From the NCBI GenBank assembly GCA_013140975.1, contig JABFRV010000117.1:1-34230 (forward strand): a stretch of 34,230 bases of DNA, given 5' to 3'. The notes beneath the pieces were generated by a model that was not told where the DNA came from, did not search any database, and was given only the letters and a program-made list of their open reading frames with translations. The position numbers and the translations under genes were made by a program. Shown in pieces: positions 1 through 7,323 of this stretch. Position 1 is the first letter of the stretch; each line of letters opens with the position of its first letter. This stretch comes from Saprospiraceae bacterium. Its GTDB lineage: Bacteria; Bacteroidota; Bacteroidia; Chitinophagales; Saprospiraceae.

Positions 1-423
1 AAAGATAGTCTGAGCATAAATGATGTTGACTTTATGCCATCCTTTGCGGACAATTTGTTTTTTGTCCCATTGGGAAAAAAAGCAGATTCAAAATTAGCTG
101 TTAAAAAAATTCAAAATAAGATTCCTGACAAGAATTCGATTCGAAAGATTTCTGAAATGTCTGAAAAAGTGCTCGAACTAAAAACACTTTCTGCTTTTGA
201 AAATTGGATTATAGAGCATGAAAAACTTGTTTCAGATTACATTCAGGAAGAACGTGTTAAGTCTTCCTTGTTTTCGGATTACTGGGGAGAAGTAAAATCT
301 TTAGGCGCATGGCACGGAGACCTTGTACTCGTTACAAGTGATCGAAGCAAAGAAGAAACGCTGAAATATTTCACTACAAAGGGGTATTCGAATCTAATTC
401 CTTTCAAAGAGCTAATTCTTTAA
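1..423 (+). CDS. GHMP kinase, GYDIA-like family, C-terminal part (5' truncated by window edge)
   Basis: The frame is open from base 1 to a TAA at 421-423, so this is the last ~140 codons of a gene that begins outside the window. An internal ATG at 34 is not a credible start because coding-like sequence continues upstream of it. The C-terminal half holds LGAWHGDLVLVT followed by YFTTKGYSNLIPFKELIL, which resembles the end of the Bacteroidota GHMP-kinase relatives annotated as GYDIA family (usually LGAWGGDFVLVT). That family belongs to the galactokinase/homoserine/mevalonate/phosphomevalonate kinase superfamily. The ATP-binding N-terminus is not visible, so the substrate cannot be read. The family assignment rests on remembered similarity of the tail only. 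Confidence 0.7.
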   Translation, partial: KDSLSINDVDFMPSFADNLFFVPLGKKADSKLAVKKIQNKIPDKNSIRKISEMSEKVLELKTLSAFENWIIEHEKLVSDYIQEERVKSSLFSDYWGEVKSLGAWHGDLVLVTSDRSKEETLKYFTTKGYSNLIPFKELIL

Positions 424-475
424 ACCCGTATTAATTGGTTGTATAACCAATTATTCTTTATCTTGTTATTATAGT

Positions 476-1219
476 ATGACGCAATGGTATGATGCAGAAC
501 TAATAGGGTCCCGTGAAGAGACCAAAGGAACCAATCGTTTTTGGTTCAAAATTCTTCATGACAAACCACTTGATTATCAGGCAGGGCAATTTTTCACTTT
601 TGATCTACCAACCGGCGAAAAAAGACTAGACCGTTGGAGATCTTATACAATCGCAAATACTTTTGATAATTCTAATATTATAGAACTTATTATTTCCTAC
701 AAAAAAAATGGTCTTGCAAGTGAATATTTCTTCAATGAAATCAATAAAGGAGATAAAATAAAATTCAAAGGTCCCGAAGGAACATTTGTCTTACCGGATG
801 CTAAAGATCATTCCATTATTATGCTGGCAACCGGAACCGGTCTTGCACCATTCAGAGCTATGCTTCAAAAAATTGACAAAGAAAAACTTCACTATAATTC
901 ACTTCACTTAATTTTTGGAACAAGGAAAGAAAAGGACATTTTATATTATGAGGAATTAGAAGATTTTGCTCACTTTATTGAAAATCTGCATATTGATATT
1001 TGTTTATCAAGAGAAAATAAACTTCCAAAAAATACAAAAAACATGCATTTTCATTCCGGCTACATTCATCCCATTTATCTGAATCTTGATAAAAAGAAAA
1101 TCAATAATTCTACATTTATGATCTGTGGTTGGAATACAATGCTGGACGAAGCCGTCGCTAATCTTATTACAAAAATGAATGTAGATAAGAAGAAGATCAA
1201 GTTGGAGATGTTTGGATGA
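476..1219 (+). CDS. FAD-dependent ferredoxin/flavodoxin--NADP(+) reductase-like oxidoreductase
   Basis: 247-aa cytosolic flavoprotein of the ferredoxin-NADP reductase fold, about the usual size. An N-terminal FAD-binding barrel carries RSYTIAN (R55-N61), the RxYS/T motif that holds the flavin. GPEG (99-102) contacts the cofactor. ATGTGLAPFRAML (118-130) is the GxGxxP nucleotide-binding motif opening the NAD(P) domain. CGWNTML (~residue 220) matches the CGxxxM segment that positions the nicotinamide. The protein ends in EMFG, an aromatic-plus-short tail as in bacterial Fpr-type enzymes. It presumably transfers electrons between NAD(P)H and a flavodoxin or ferredoxin; the partner is not encoded here. 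It lies 52 bp after the GHMP kinase gene on the same strand. Exact specificity (Fpr versus another FNR-fold reductase) is uncertain. Confidence 0.8.
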   Translation: MTQWYDAELIGSREETKGTNRFWFKILHDKPLDYQAGQFFTFDLPTGEKRLDRWRSYTIANTFDNSNIIELIISYKKNGLASEYFFNEINKGDKIKFKGPEGTFVLPDAKDHSIIMLATGTGLAPFRAMLQKIDKEKLHYNSLHLIFGTRKEKDILYYEELEDFAHFIENLHIDICLSRENKLPKNTKNMHFHSGYIHPIYLNLDKKKINNSTFMICGWNTMLDEAVANLITKMNVDKKKIKLEMFG

Positions 1220-1261
1220 AGAAAAAGCTCTGATGCTTTAAAGCTCTGAAGCTCTAATCTA

Positions 1262-1289
1262 ATTGAAAATTGAAAATTGAAAATTGAAA
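1262..1289. repeat. Short tandem repeat, 4 x 7 bp (ATTGAAA)
   Basis: Four perfect head-to-tail copies of the 7-mer ATTGAAA lie in the 257-bp gap between the reductase and the epimerase genes. Just upstream (about 1225-1258) are three near-copies of AAGCTCTGA. No reading frame spans the gap, so this is low-complexity intergenic sequence. Confidence 0.85.
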
Positions 1290-1295
1290 ATAACT

Positions 1296-1344
1296 CGGCT
1301 TAAGGTGCTCCTTAAGTCGTAGCGACATCAAGCCTCGGGCTTGA
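1296..1344. repeat. Two adjacent intergenic hairpins
   Basis: Hairpin 1 (1296-1319) has a 10-bp stem with one G.T pair around the loop TGCT; its core is CTTAAGG/CCTTAAG. Hairpin 2 (1328-1344) has a 7-bp stem TCAAGCC/GGCTTGA around the loop TCG. They are more GC-rich than their surroundings. Neither is followed by a T-run on the + strand, so they look more like an intergenic repeat element or mRNA-processing structure than a classical terminator. Confidence 0.6.
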
Positions 1345-1476
1345 GAAAACTCTGATTAAATATTAAATGGAAATTTGAAAATTAATTTTAATTCTTAATT
1401 GATCAACCAGTCAGCTTGTATCCTGTAAGCGTGTCAACCTCTCACAACCATAAACCATCAACCAACAACGAAAAAA

Positions 1477-1875
1477 ATGAAATTAGAGCATATCGGCATT
1501 GCAGTAAAAGATATTGAAAAAGCAAATGAAGTTTATTCTTTACTTTTTAATGAAAAACCTTACAAAAAAGAAATCGTAGAGTCAGAAGGTGTGATAACTT
1601 CCTTTTTTAAAACCGGAGAATCAAAAATTGAATTGTTGCAATCATTACATTCGAATTCTGCAATTGCTAAATTCATTGACAAGAAAGGGGAAGGCATGCA
1701 TCATATTGCATTTGAAGTAGATGACATCAATGCAGAAATGGAAAGACTAAAAGAAGAAGGATTCCATTGCTTGAATGAGAAACCTAAAAAAGGAGCTGAC
1801 AATAAGTTGGTTTGCTTTTTTCATCCGAAGTCTGCGCATGGTGTGTTGATTGAACTTTGCCAGGAGATCAAATGA
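1477..1875 (+). CDS. mce: Methylmalonyl-CoA epimerase
   Basis: 132-aa single-domain member of the vicinal oxygen chelate superfamily, the normal length for this enzyme. It interconverts (R)- and (S)-methylmalonyl-CoA in the cytosolic propionyl-CoA/succinyl-CoA pathway. The N-terminus MKLEHIGIAVKDIEKA carries the first metal-ligand His (H5). IELLQ supplies the middle ligand, GMHHIAFEVDD the second His, and GVLIELCQ the C-terminal Glu ligand, so the set is complete as in characterised epimerases. The ATG at 1477 follows an A-rich leader (caacgaaaaaa) with no clear Shine-Dalgarno, as is usual in Bacteroidota. Its TGA stop overlaps the ATG of the next gene (ATGA at 1872-1875), suggesting translational coupling. 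Confidence 0.92.
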   Translation: MKLEHIGIAVKDIEKANEVYSLLFNEKPYKKEIVESEGVITSFFKTGESKIELLQSLHSNSAIAKFIDKKGEGMHHIAFEVDDINAEMERLKEEGFHCLNEKPKKGADNKLVCFFHPKSAHGVLIELCQEIK

Positions 1876-2636
1876 GTTGGTTTGAAATCATCATTGCAAT
1901 TTCTGGTGGTTTTTTGGCAGGAGTAATTAACACACTCTCCGGAAACGGATCGATAATAACATTAGGACTCATGACAGAGTTTCTTGGAATGCCACCGCAA
2001 ATTGCAAATGGCACAAATAGAATTGGTTTGTTAAGTCAAGGAGTCTTTAGTTTGTTAGCTTTTAAAAAAATGAACAAACTTGAGGTAGGAAATACCAAAC
2101 CATATATTTTAACAGGAATTATTGGCGCCATTGCAGGAGCTATAACAGCTGTTTACATCAGTCCGGATTTCTTTAATGGAATCTACAAGTTACTAATGGT
2201 ATTGATGCTGATTCTCATTATTGCCAAACCGGAAAAATGGTTATCACAACATAAGAGTCAGGCACACTTATCAGCATGGATACACATCCCATTGTTTTTT
2301 ATTTTAGGTTTTTATGGAGGATTTATTCAACTGGGAATGGGTGTATTTTTTATTTTTATCATGACTTACTTATTAAATTTTGATATTATAAAATCTAATA
2401 TTATTAAAATCATAATGGTGAGTTCTTATACAATCCTTATCATACTCATCTTTCAATGGAATCAGATGATCGATTGGAAAGTAGGATTAACGATAGCAAT
2501 CGGTCAATCAACCGGTGGTTATCTTATGGCTCATTTTTCCAGCAGAATGAAGAACCTCGAGAAATTTGTTTATTATTTATTTATTGGAGTAGTGAGTTTA
2601 ACGCTTTGCAAGATGGTGATTTATGAATATTTGTAA
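1872..2636 (+). CDS. TSUP-family (TauE/SafE-like) membrane transporter
   Basis: 254-aa polytopic inner-membrane protein with about eight hydrophobic segments. The first contains GGFLAGVINTLSGNGS, the glycine-rich N-terminal repeat of the sulfite exporter TauE/SafE (TSUP) family. The second half repeats the pattern (ILGFYGGFIQLGMGVFFIF). Such proteins move small sulfur- or carbon-containing anions; the substrate cannot be read from the sequence. I chose the ATG at 1872 rather than the in-frame ATG at 1857, because it overlaps the epimerase stop as ATGA and has AGGAG 6 bases upstream, whereas 1857 would force a longer overlap. The last 395 bp (2238-2632) are repeated exactly at 32215-32609. This copy ends ...EYL-stop, the other ...EYFKLF-stop, so the present 3' end may be recombinant. 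Confidence 0.85.
   Translation: MSWFEIIIAISGGFLAGVINTLSGNGSIITLGLMTEFLGMPPQIANGTNRIGLLSQGVFSLLAFKKMNKLEVGNTKPYILTGIIGAIAGAITAVYISPDFFNGIYKLLMVLMLILIIAKPEKWLSQHKSQAHLSAWIHIPLFFILGFYGGFIQLGMGVFFIFIMTYLLNFDIIKSNIIKIIMVSSYTILIILIFQWNQMIDWKVGLTIAIGQSTGGYLMAHFSSRMKNLEKFVYYLFIGVVSLTLCKMVIYEYL
2238..2632 (+). repeat. Left copy of 395-bp perfect direct repeat (3' part of TSUP gene)
   Basis: Base-by-base comparison shows 2238-2632 identical to 32215-32609 (constant offset 29,977). Identity begins at TGGTTATCACAACATAAGAG and ends at ATGAATATTT. It breaks sharply on both sides: aaaaa versus cctc upstream, gtaaatc versus taaatta downstream. There are no terminal inverted repeats and no transposase, so it is not an insertion sequence. 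Confidence 0.95.
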
Positions 2637-2896
2637 ATCTTAAGAAAAATAGTTAGTAATTAATAATAGGTACTTAAATCGTCATTTTTTAAAAAGACAA
2701 ATAATTTATTTTTAAGTTAATGATCTGTTTTAAATATTAACAAAGTAAAGGAATTGGATAGAGTCTCTATTATATTGGTATATGTATTGTATAACATTGA
2801 TGTATTTCAGTAATGAATTGAAATTAAATGTATCTTTTACAAATTGCAAAAAATAAGAAGCGTTTCTAATGATCAAATCTTCAATTATTCAAACAT

Positions 2897-3697
2897 TTAT
2901 AACTTACCTAAGTCAGGAAATCTTCCCTGGAATTCATCACAAAGCCTTGCGAAACCAAATTCTGTAATAGGCAATTCGAAAGCCTCTTTAGACCAAAGAT
3001 TACCCAAGCGTAAAGAGCCTTTATGGTTATCTCGCATTATCATATCTTTTTCCAATTTTTTCAACAGCGACGTTTCATTGCAATCTCTACATATTAAGAA
3101 ATATAAAAGATTTCCAAAAGAGATCAAATTCCTCTTAAGATTACATTTCAGTGCCTGATTATACAATAAATAGCCTTCCATTTCTGTGATCTTGACATAC
3201 CAAAGATGTATCAGAATCATTTGATAGGGCCAATCTTCGTGATCATTTCCAAGTATAGGTAATAGTTTTTTGAAAAGGTTTATACAGGATGCCTTTTCTT
3301 GAAAAAATTCCTTCCAATGACTATGTTCCATAGCAACTCCGGAATCTCTTTTTGTAAAATATTCTTCCAGTATAGTATGAAAATTATTAGGACACTCATC
3401 GTTTCCTTTAATTGACAAATCTTTTTCCAATTGTTGAATCCATTGAGGTCTTAAAAATGGGTGTGGAATATTCAAATTACCAAGAGAGCCTTCTATCATC
3501 CATCTCCGATAATTTTCCAATTCAACCATTCGAATTTTATAATCGACTGGATCCAAAGGCTTCTGCAATTCATTCTCGATGTTTACTATATAGAATTTGA
3601 TAAACTTATTCATAAGCCATTCATGAGGTTGCTTCATTTGGTTTGGTTCCGATTCATAAATAAAATTAACCAATGACTGATTTACTCTATTAAGCAA
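2897..3697 (-). CDS. Hypothetical protein (266 aa)
   Basis: I do not recognise this family. The 266-aa product has no signal peptide or membrane segment and is rich in Trp, Tyr and charged residues, with several Trp-containing helical-looking stretches (EWLMNKFIKFYIVNIENEL, WPYQMILIHLWYVKITEME). It looks like a soluble, mostly helical cytosolic protein. Its ATG at 3697 lies inside the 3' end of the upstream 118-aa gene (16-bp overlap in another frame), which suggests translational coupling and a shared function. Downstream (2637-2896) is a 260-bp AT-rich gap in which I see nothing before the repeat boundary. Confidence 0.6.
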   Translation of the reverse strand: MLNRVNQSLVNFIYESEPNQMKQPHEWLMNKFIKFYIVNIENELQKPLDPVDYKIRMVELENYRRWMIEGSLGNLNIPHPFLRPQWIQQLEKDLSIKGNDECPNNFHTILEEYFTKRDSGVAMEHSHWKEFFQEKASCINLFKKLLPILGNDHEDWPYQMILIHLWYVKITEMEGYLLYNQALKCNLKRNLISFGNLLYFLICRDCNETSLLKKLEKDMIMRDNHKGSLRLGNLWSKEAFELPITEFGFARLCDEFQGRFPDLGKL

Positions 3698-4038
3698 TGT
3701 ATTCGGATTTTTGGTTCTGAACTTTTGTGTAGTATTTGATTAGTAAGTTCAGTGTGTGTTTGATGAAAAGAATAAAAATATTCTACCACGTAAGCCCAAG
3801 CATAAATAGCTTTATAATACTTGTATCTAATTTCTCCTGTCTTTGGATCTTTTATAGTAGTAAAACCACCGATTTTTTTTCCATAGTGCCAAAAACACCA
3901 TAACTGATCTTCATATTGCCAAATGGTTTTGAGATAATGTGGAATTGTGTCATTTAAAGGAATTGCTTGAACACTATTTGAAATCTTGTGAATTTTAAGC
4001 GAAGTTGCTATTTTATCTTTTATTTGATTTAAATGCAT
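3682..4038 (-). CDS. Hypothetical protein (118 aa)
   Basis: Unrecognised 118-aa protein with no signal peptide. The middle has an aromatic-rich stretch (IWQYEDQLWCFWHYGKKIGG) followed by a Lys/Tyr-rich segment (GEIRYKYYKAIYAWAYVVEYF). It could be a small alpha/beta regulatory or immunity-type protein, but nothing in the sequence proves this. It overlaps the start of the 266-aa gene by 16 bp, so the two probably form a two-gene unit. An alternative, that the pair is one gene split by a frameshift, is less likely because each has its own ATG and a plausible start context. Confidence 0.55.
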   Translation of the reverse strand: MHLNQIKDKIATSLKIHKISNSVQAIPLNDTIPHYLKTIWQYEDQLWCFWHYGKKIGGFTTIKDPKTGEIRYKYYKAIYAWAYVVEYFYSFHQTHTELTNQILHKSSEPKIRIHCLIE

Positions 4039-4112
4039 ATTTTAATCTTATTGAAATCATAAAGAAGTATTAAAAACCGGCAAAATGTACTCATTGCTTA
4101 GTAACAATTTTA

Positions 4113-4637
4113 TTACCTAGTTGCAACATCAGATTGGCAGGCGGGATCACAGGTATTGCATAAGCGGTACTTGGTCACATCGCGGTATCGCGTCTCTTCA
4201 ACTTGAACAGTAATAGTAGGTGCAGTTACCTTCCATGAACTTAGTTCTATGTCGGATTGAAAACTATAATGGTTTATATTCTTTACCATTTCACAATCCT
4301 TAGTCGAATAGGCAGGTATGTAAAAGGACTCGTTAAATGTAATGTTTTGCCCTTGACTTTCAATTCTTGCCGACAAAATAAAATTACCGCCATACTTACT
4401 TGAATTTGATATTGTACATTTTGTTTTAAGTTGTGGTAACTCATCAAATAAAATTGCTCCAGGTATTCTCTCATAATATAACGAGGATTTTTGGTAATCT
4501 AACTCAAGAGATTTACTTACCATTTCTGTATAAGACTCCCGGACTGTGTATGGAATATTTACATCTTCACATTTTTTTCCACACTGTGTTAGACAAAAAA
4601 TAATAATAGCGCTAGTTAAAAAGTTAAAATTTTTCAT
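4113..4637 (-). CDS. Cys-rich lipoprotein, island paralogue 1
   Basis: 174 aa. A hydrophobic N-terminus ends in the lipobox-like FCLTQC (C19), so it is probably an envelope lipoprotein. The mature part starts with KKCEDVNIPYTVRESYTEMV and finishes with RYRDVTKYRL plus a Cys cluster C160-x2-C163-x3-C167 (CNTCDPAC). C23, C74 and C115 are further cysteines. It is closely related to the gene at 25570-26097: the last ~60 residues are almost identical, including HYSFQSDI, VTAPTITVQVEETRYRDV and the Cys cluster. A more distant third copy lies at 27057-27608. I know no named domain for this family. Function unknown; the conserved Cys tail suggests a metal-binding or disulfide-stabilised end. Confidence 0.8.
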   Translation of the reverse strand: MKNFNFLTSAIIIFCLTQCGKKCEDVNIPYTVRESYTEMVSKSLELDYQKSSLYYERIPGAILFDELPQLKTKCTISNSSKYGGNFILSARIESQGQNITFNESFYIPAYSTKDCEMVKNINHYSFQSDIELSSWKVTAPTITVQVEETRYRDVTKYRLCNTCDPACQSDVATR

Positions 4638-4677
4638 TTTTTTTGTTTTAAATTGTACGTTAATTTGATTGACAGAA

Positions 4678-4707
4678 CAAATATCGGCCAGGGATGCTTA
4701 CTGAAAT
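4678..4707 (-). promoter_or_regulatory. Putative promoter of lipoprotein paralogue 1
   Basis: On the minus strand, ATTTCAGTA (complement of 4699-4707) precedes ATATTTG (complement of 4678-4684), which lies 41 bases before the ATG. The paralogue at 26097 has TTTTCAATA and ATCTTTG at the same spacing and the same 41-base distance, followed by matching leader sequence (GTCAAT...ACAATT). The second block loosely resembles the Bacteroidota -7 element TAnnTTTG. The rest of the 4638-4976 gap contains only a 6-bp hairpin (CCTAAA/TTTAGG, 4823-4838). Confidence 0.4.
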
Positions 4708-4976
4708 TGGAAACTGGAGTTAGCGCTATTTAAAAAGAAATAAAGGGCTTAAAAATGGCAATTAACTAGATTTAAGTAGTCTTAACTAATAAATAAGCCG
4801 TAATTTCTTAGGTAAATAATTGCCTAAAGCATTTTAGGGGTAATTCATGGAGAAACGTAAGTGCCATTATGGTTTGGAGATCAAAAAACTGTAGAAACTA
4901 TCTAAATAGATTGCTTGATATTGATTAAGAGAATTTTATTAGCCAAAGAAATTTGACTCAGAGGCACTTCACTGTT

Positions 4977-5345
4977 TTACGAGCTCAATTCCTGAAATTT
5001 CTTCCTAAATGTTATAGGCTTGGCGATATCTTGGAATTCCTCCTTAGTGCCCCCGGTACCAGTGATGATGATATTTCCATATCCTAGTATTCTACCTAAT
5101 ATGCTTTGCTCAACTTGCACGCTTTCTATTTTATTAAGATTCATCTCAAATGTGCTTCTCTTAAACAATCCTGTCTTATTCACTATGCGTTTACTGGTAA
5201 TCGTAAATTCTGAAGCCCATCTTTGTATTATGGGTGCTATAAATAAGGTAAGGAGAGATCGGAATGAAATAAATATTATCCAATGTAACTCAGCCCAGTG
5301 TTCTATTTGTTCGTCACGAATTAAATGATTTTCTATATAAGCCAT
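4977..5345 (-). CDS. Bacterial PH-domain membrane protein (YdbS/DUF304-like)
   Basis: 122 aa. A short N-terminus with one hydrophobic segment (WIIFISFRSLLTLFIAPIIQRW; residues ~22-43, given here to show the anchor only) is followed by a complete bPH2-type domain. Its signatures are SEFTITSKRIVNKTG, a basic turn (KRSTFEMNL), KIESVQVEQSILGRILGYG and GTGGTKEEFQDI. Relatives are membrane-anchored cytoplasmic-facing PH domains of unclear function. Most have two hydrophobic segments before the domain, so this one is slightly short. It starts 4 bases after the SH3-like lipoprotein gene ends, so the two are probably co-transcribed. A degraded relative is recognisable at 26346-26490, also just upstream of a lipoprotein paralogue. 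Confidence 0.8.
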   Translation of the reverse strand: MAYIENHLIRDEQIEHWAELHWIIFISFRSLLTLFIAPIIQRWASEFTITSKRIVNKTGLFKRSTFEMNLNKIESVQVEQSILGRILGYGNIIITGTGGTKEEFQDIAKPITFRKKFQELSS

Positions 5346-5349
5346 ATTT

Positions 5350-6159
5350 TTATAGTATTAACATTTGATAAATATTCCTCTTTTTAATACCATGAATAAA
5401 ATCAGCAACGCTGCGACCATTTCCAAAAACAGCAAGTTCGCCTCCATTTGGTTCAGATAATAACAAATTCCCATTAGCACAAGTTGAAATGTCAAAATAG
5501 TATGTGAATTCAGATATTTCTTCATAAACTGGCTCGTTGTCAACATTATTGATTATGTCATGATTAACAATAACTGTTCTTGGATTAATATGGCAAGTTA
5601 ATGTGTTATTTGCTACTTTATAAGTTCCAATTTGATAAACGAAAGGGTTATCGCAACAACAAAAACTTTCAATAAATACATTACCATCTTCAAGAAAATA
5701 CCACTCATCATAACAACAATCACATTCACATTCAAATACACAATCTGCTTTTAACGGACAATTTGCTTTAATCATATACCGATTAGCCAAATAAAGGGAA
5801 GTATCAATTTTAGTTGCATACACTCCTTCATCCAGCTTGTTTAAGCATCCACTGTAAATCCACCCTTCTTGTTTTCTACTTAGCTTATCTCTAAATATGA
5901 TGTGATACCACTTCGCTTGTTTTTTATTGGACCGAATGCTGATCTCCTCTGTATAAAATTTCTCTTCTATGTATTCCACTTTTATACCTTGCTCTAATTT
6001 TCCCAAAGACTTGGATTGCAAATTAGGTTCTTGCCGCACATGAGCAAAATTACAATTGACGAAATGTGAGGCAATAATATCTGGCTCGTCCTTACTTATT
6101 TTACAAGATGTGGCGGTGCTCCATAAAACTAACAATGCAAAAGCAAATAATTTATTCAT
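5350..6159 (-). CDS. SH3-like-domain lipoprotein with Cys clusters
   Basis: 269 aa. The signal sequence ends in TATSC (C19), so it is a predicted lipoprotein. Residues ~30-105 read as a bacterial SH3-like domain: FAHVRQEPNLQSKSLGKL, a GIKVEYIEE strand, WYHIIF, and EGWIYSGCL at the end. This fold usually binds peptidoglycan or acts as a protein-interaction module outside the cytoplasm. The second half has unusual cysteine groups (C134, C140, C144, C146, C148, C149, then C167-C169 and C189), interleaved with WYFLEDGN and YQIGTYKV, suggestive of a small beta domain like those that describe a property value. The next gene downstream is the PH-domain gene, 4 bases away. Function unknown. Confidence 0.7.
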   Translation of the reverse strand: MNKLFAFALLVLWSTATSCKISKDEPDIIASHFVNCNFAHVRQEPNLQSKSLGKLEQGIKVEYIEEKFYTEEISIRSNKKQAKWYHIIFRDKLSRKQEGWIYSGCLNKLDEGVYATKIDTSLYLANRYMIKANCPLKADCVFECECDCCYDEWYFLEDGNVFIESFCCCDNPFVYQIGTYKVANNTLTCHINPRTVIVNHDIINNVDNEPVYEEISEFTYYFDISTCANGNLLLSEPNGGELAVFGNGRSVADFIHGIKKRNIYQMLIL

Positions 6160-6270
6160 TCGATGTATTTAAAAGTATTTATGTATACAAACTTTACGTT
6201 GCGCTTGCTAATTTTAAAATATCATTTATGTCTAGACATACTTTATATTCCACTTGTCTTTCTTTTATAA

Positions 6271-6302
6271 ACTTGCTTCTCTGCTAAAGCAGAGAAGCAA
6301 GT
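6271..6302 (-). terminator. Strong hairpin terminator after the 79-aa gene
   Basis: A perfect 14-bp stem (ACTTGCTTCTCTGC / GCAGAGAAGCAAGT) closes a TAAA loop, 14 bases past the stop of the 79-aa gene. On the minus strand it is followed by TTTATAAAAG, a short imperfect U-tract. It ends the 52-aa/SAM/79-aa unit and separates it from the SH3-like lipoprotein gene. Confidence 0.8.
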
Positions 6303-6316
6303 CAAAACAAAAAAAA

Positions 6317-6556
6317 TCAAATATGAACTGTAGCAGACCCGGGAGCATAAATGTGTCCTACTTTTTGACCGTTAACGAATATCTCAGCATCTCCTGAGCT
6401 TGCGTGATCAATGCACGCATAGCCTTCGCGATTGGTATACACGTCTTTAGTAAAGCCGCTGTTTAAAATTCCTGTAAAACCTAGAGTTACTTTAACTCCT
6501 TCTGCCCATTCGTTGAAGCGTGTATTATATACACGCACGATTGATGATTTTGTCAT
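6317..6556 (-). CDS. Small beta-sandwich-like protein (79 aa)
   Basis: 79 aa with no signal peptide. The pattern IVRVYN...AEGVKVTLGF...DVYTNREGYACIDH...GDAEIFVNGQKVGHI...GSATVHI reads as alternating short beta strands with the T-x-x-x-G-x-A turn typical of carboxypeptidase-regulatory-like or Ig-like beta sandwiches. In such domains the first strand pair is followed by a Thr/Asp-Gly turn. I cannot assign a function; small proteins of this kind can be stand-alone adhesin or effector-tip modules. It is the last gene of a three-gene unit behind the SAM-domain membrane protein and is followed by a strong terminator. Confidence 0.65.
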   Translation of the reverse strand: MTKSSIVRVYNTRFNEWAEGVKVTLGFTGILNSGFTKDVYTNREGYACIDHASSGDAEIFVNGQKVGHIYAPGSATVHI

Positions 6557-6614
6557 AATTTATAATATTTAGCTTTGTTTTATTTTATGTAAATTATTTT
6601 TTATTCAAAATTTA

Positions 6615-7313
6615 TTAATTTTTACTCAAATCTTCTATTCCATCATATACGAGACTTGCAGCAATGTAGATGATAAAAAATAAATTAAGATAATACGCTG
6701 GAGCAAGGCTGAATATTTTGGAAGATGGCATTTCAAAAAACACACTATATATAATTATAACATTGCCGGCCAGAAAAAATGCGGCAGAGATTAAAGTACA
6801 AATGCCAACAAAATTTTTAATGGAAACATCGTCTTCAGTGTTTTCTATTTTACCAGGAAGAAATTGATCCATAAAGAGGAATAATGCTAATAGCCCACTA
6901 AACAATGGGGTAATTATGGCTATTTTATAACCCCAATTCATTCCATCTTTCCATATATCCTCAAAATTTCTAAGAATATCCATTCCATTTTGAAAGCCAT
7001 ATGAGAATCCACTAAAAATATGACACTTCATTGTAGGCAATATAAATAATAGACCCAAAATTATGATGATGGTCCAATCTACTACACGTTCCCTTTTTCT
7101 TTGCAATTGAAACTTATGAATGCGGTTAAGAATTAATGTTCTATCCAGTGCATTCGTAATTCCTGCTTGGTTCAACATATCATCCGTTAATTCCAATATC
7201 TCGTCTGGCTCAAAACCAGCAGATGAAAAATACGTATAAAAAGCTTCAATTTTAATATAAGCACAGAGGTTAAATAACTTTGCTTCTTTTCCTGTTAAAA
7301 TAATAGTATCCAT
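6615..7313 (-). CDS. SAM-domain-like multi-pass membrane protein
   Basis: 232 aa from the ATG at 7313. A longer reading from 7355 would overlap the preceding 52-aa gene, so I prefer the internal start, which sits 10 bases after that gene's stop. Residues ~20-70 fit a sterile alpha motif: YTYFSSAGFEPDEILELTDD, then LNQAGITNALDRTLILNRI, matching the Lt..dL...Gi...G.R..Il..I pattern. Four hydrophobic segments follow (~79-95, 130-148, 166-191, 204-223). SAM domains make protein-protein contacts or polymers, so this would be a membrane-tethered SAM scaffold facing the cytoplasm. SAM domains are uncommon in bacteria. Assignment rests on pattern recognition alone; a related small helical bundle is possible. 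Confidence 0.6.
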   Translation of the reverse strand: MDTIILTGKEAKLFNLCAYIKIEAFYTYFSSAGFEPDEILELTDDMLNQAGITNALDRTLILNRIHKFQLQRKRERVVDWTIIIILGLLFILPTMKCHIFSGFSYGFQNGMDILRNFEDIWKDGMNWGYKIAIITPLFSGLLALFLFMDQFLPGKIENTEDDVSIKNFVGICTLISAAFFLAGNVIIIYSVFFEMPSSKIFSLAPAYYLNLFFIIYIAASLVYDGIEDLSKN

Positions 7314-7323
7314 ATCAATACAT

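Noticed and set aside
1857-1871. ATG at 1857 as start of the TSUP transporter
   Set aside because: It would overlap the epimerase by 19 bases. The ATG at 1872 has an ATGA overlap and an AGGAG upstream, and begins directly before the first membrane helix.
2844-3158. Plus-strand 104-codon open frame
   Set aside because: It lies antisense to the 266-aa gene and has low-complexity, non-protein-like composition. Treated as a shadow.
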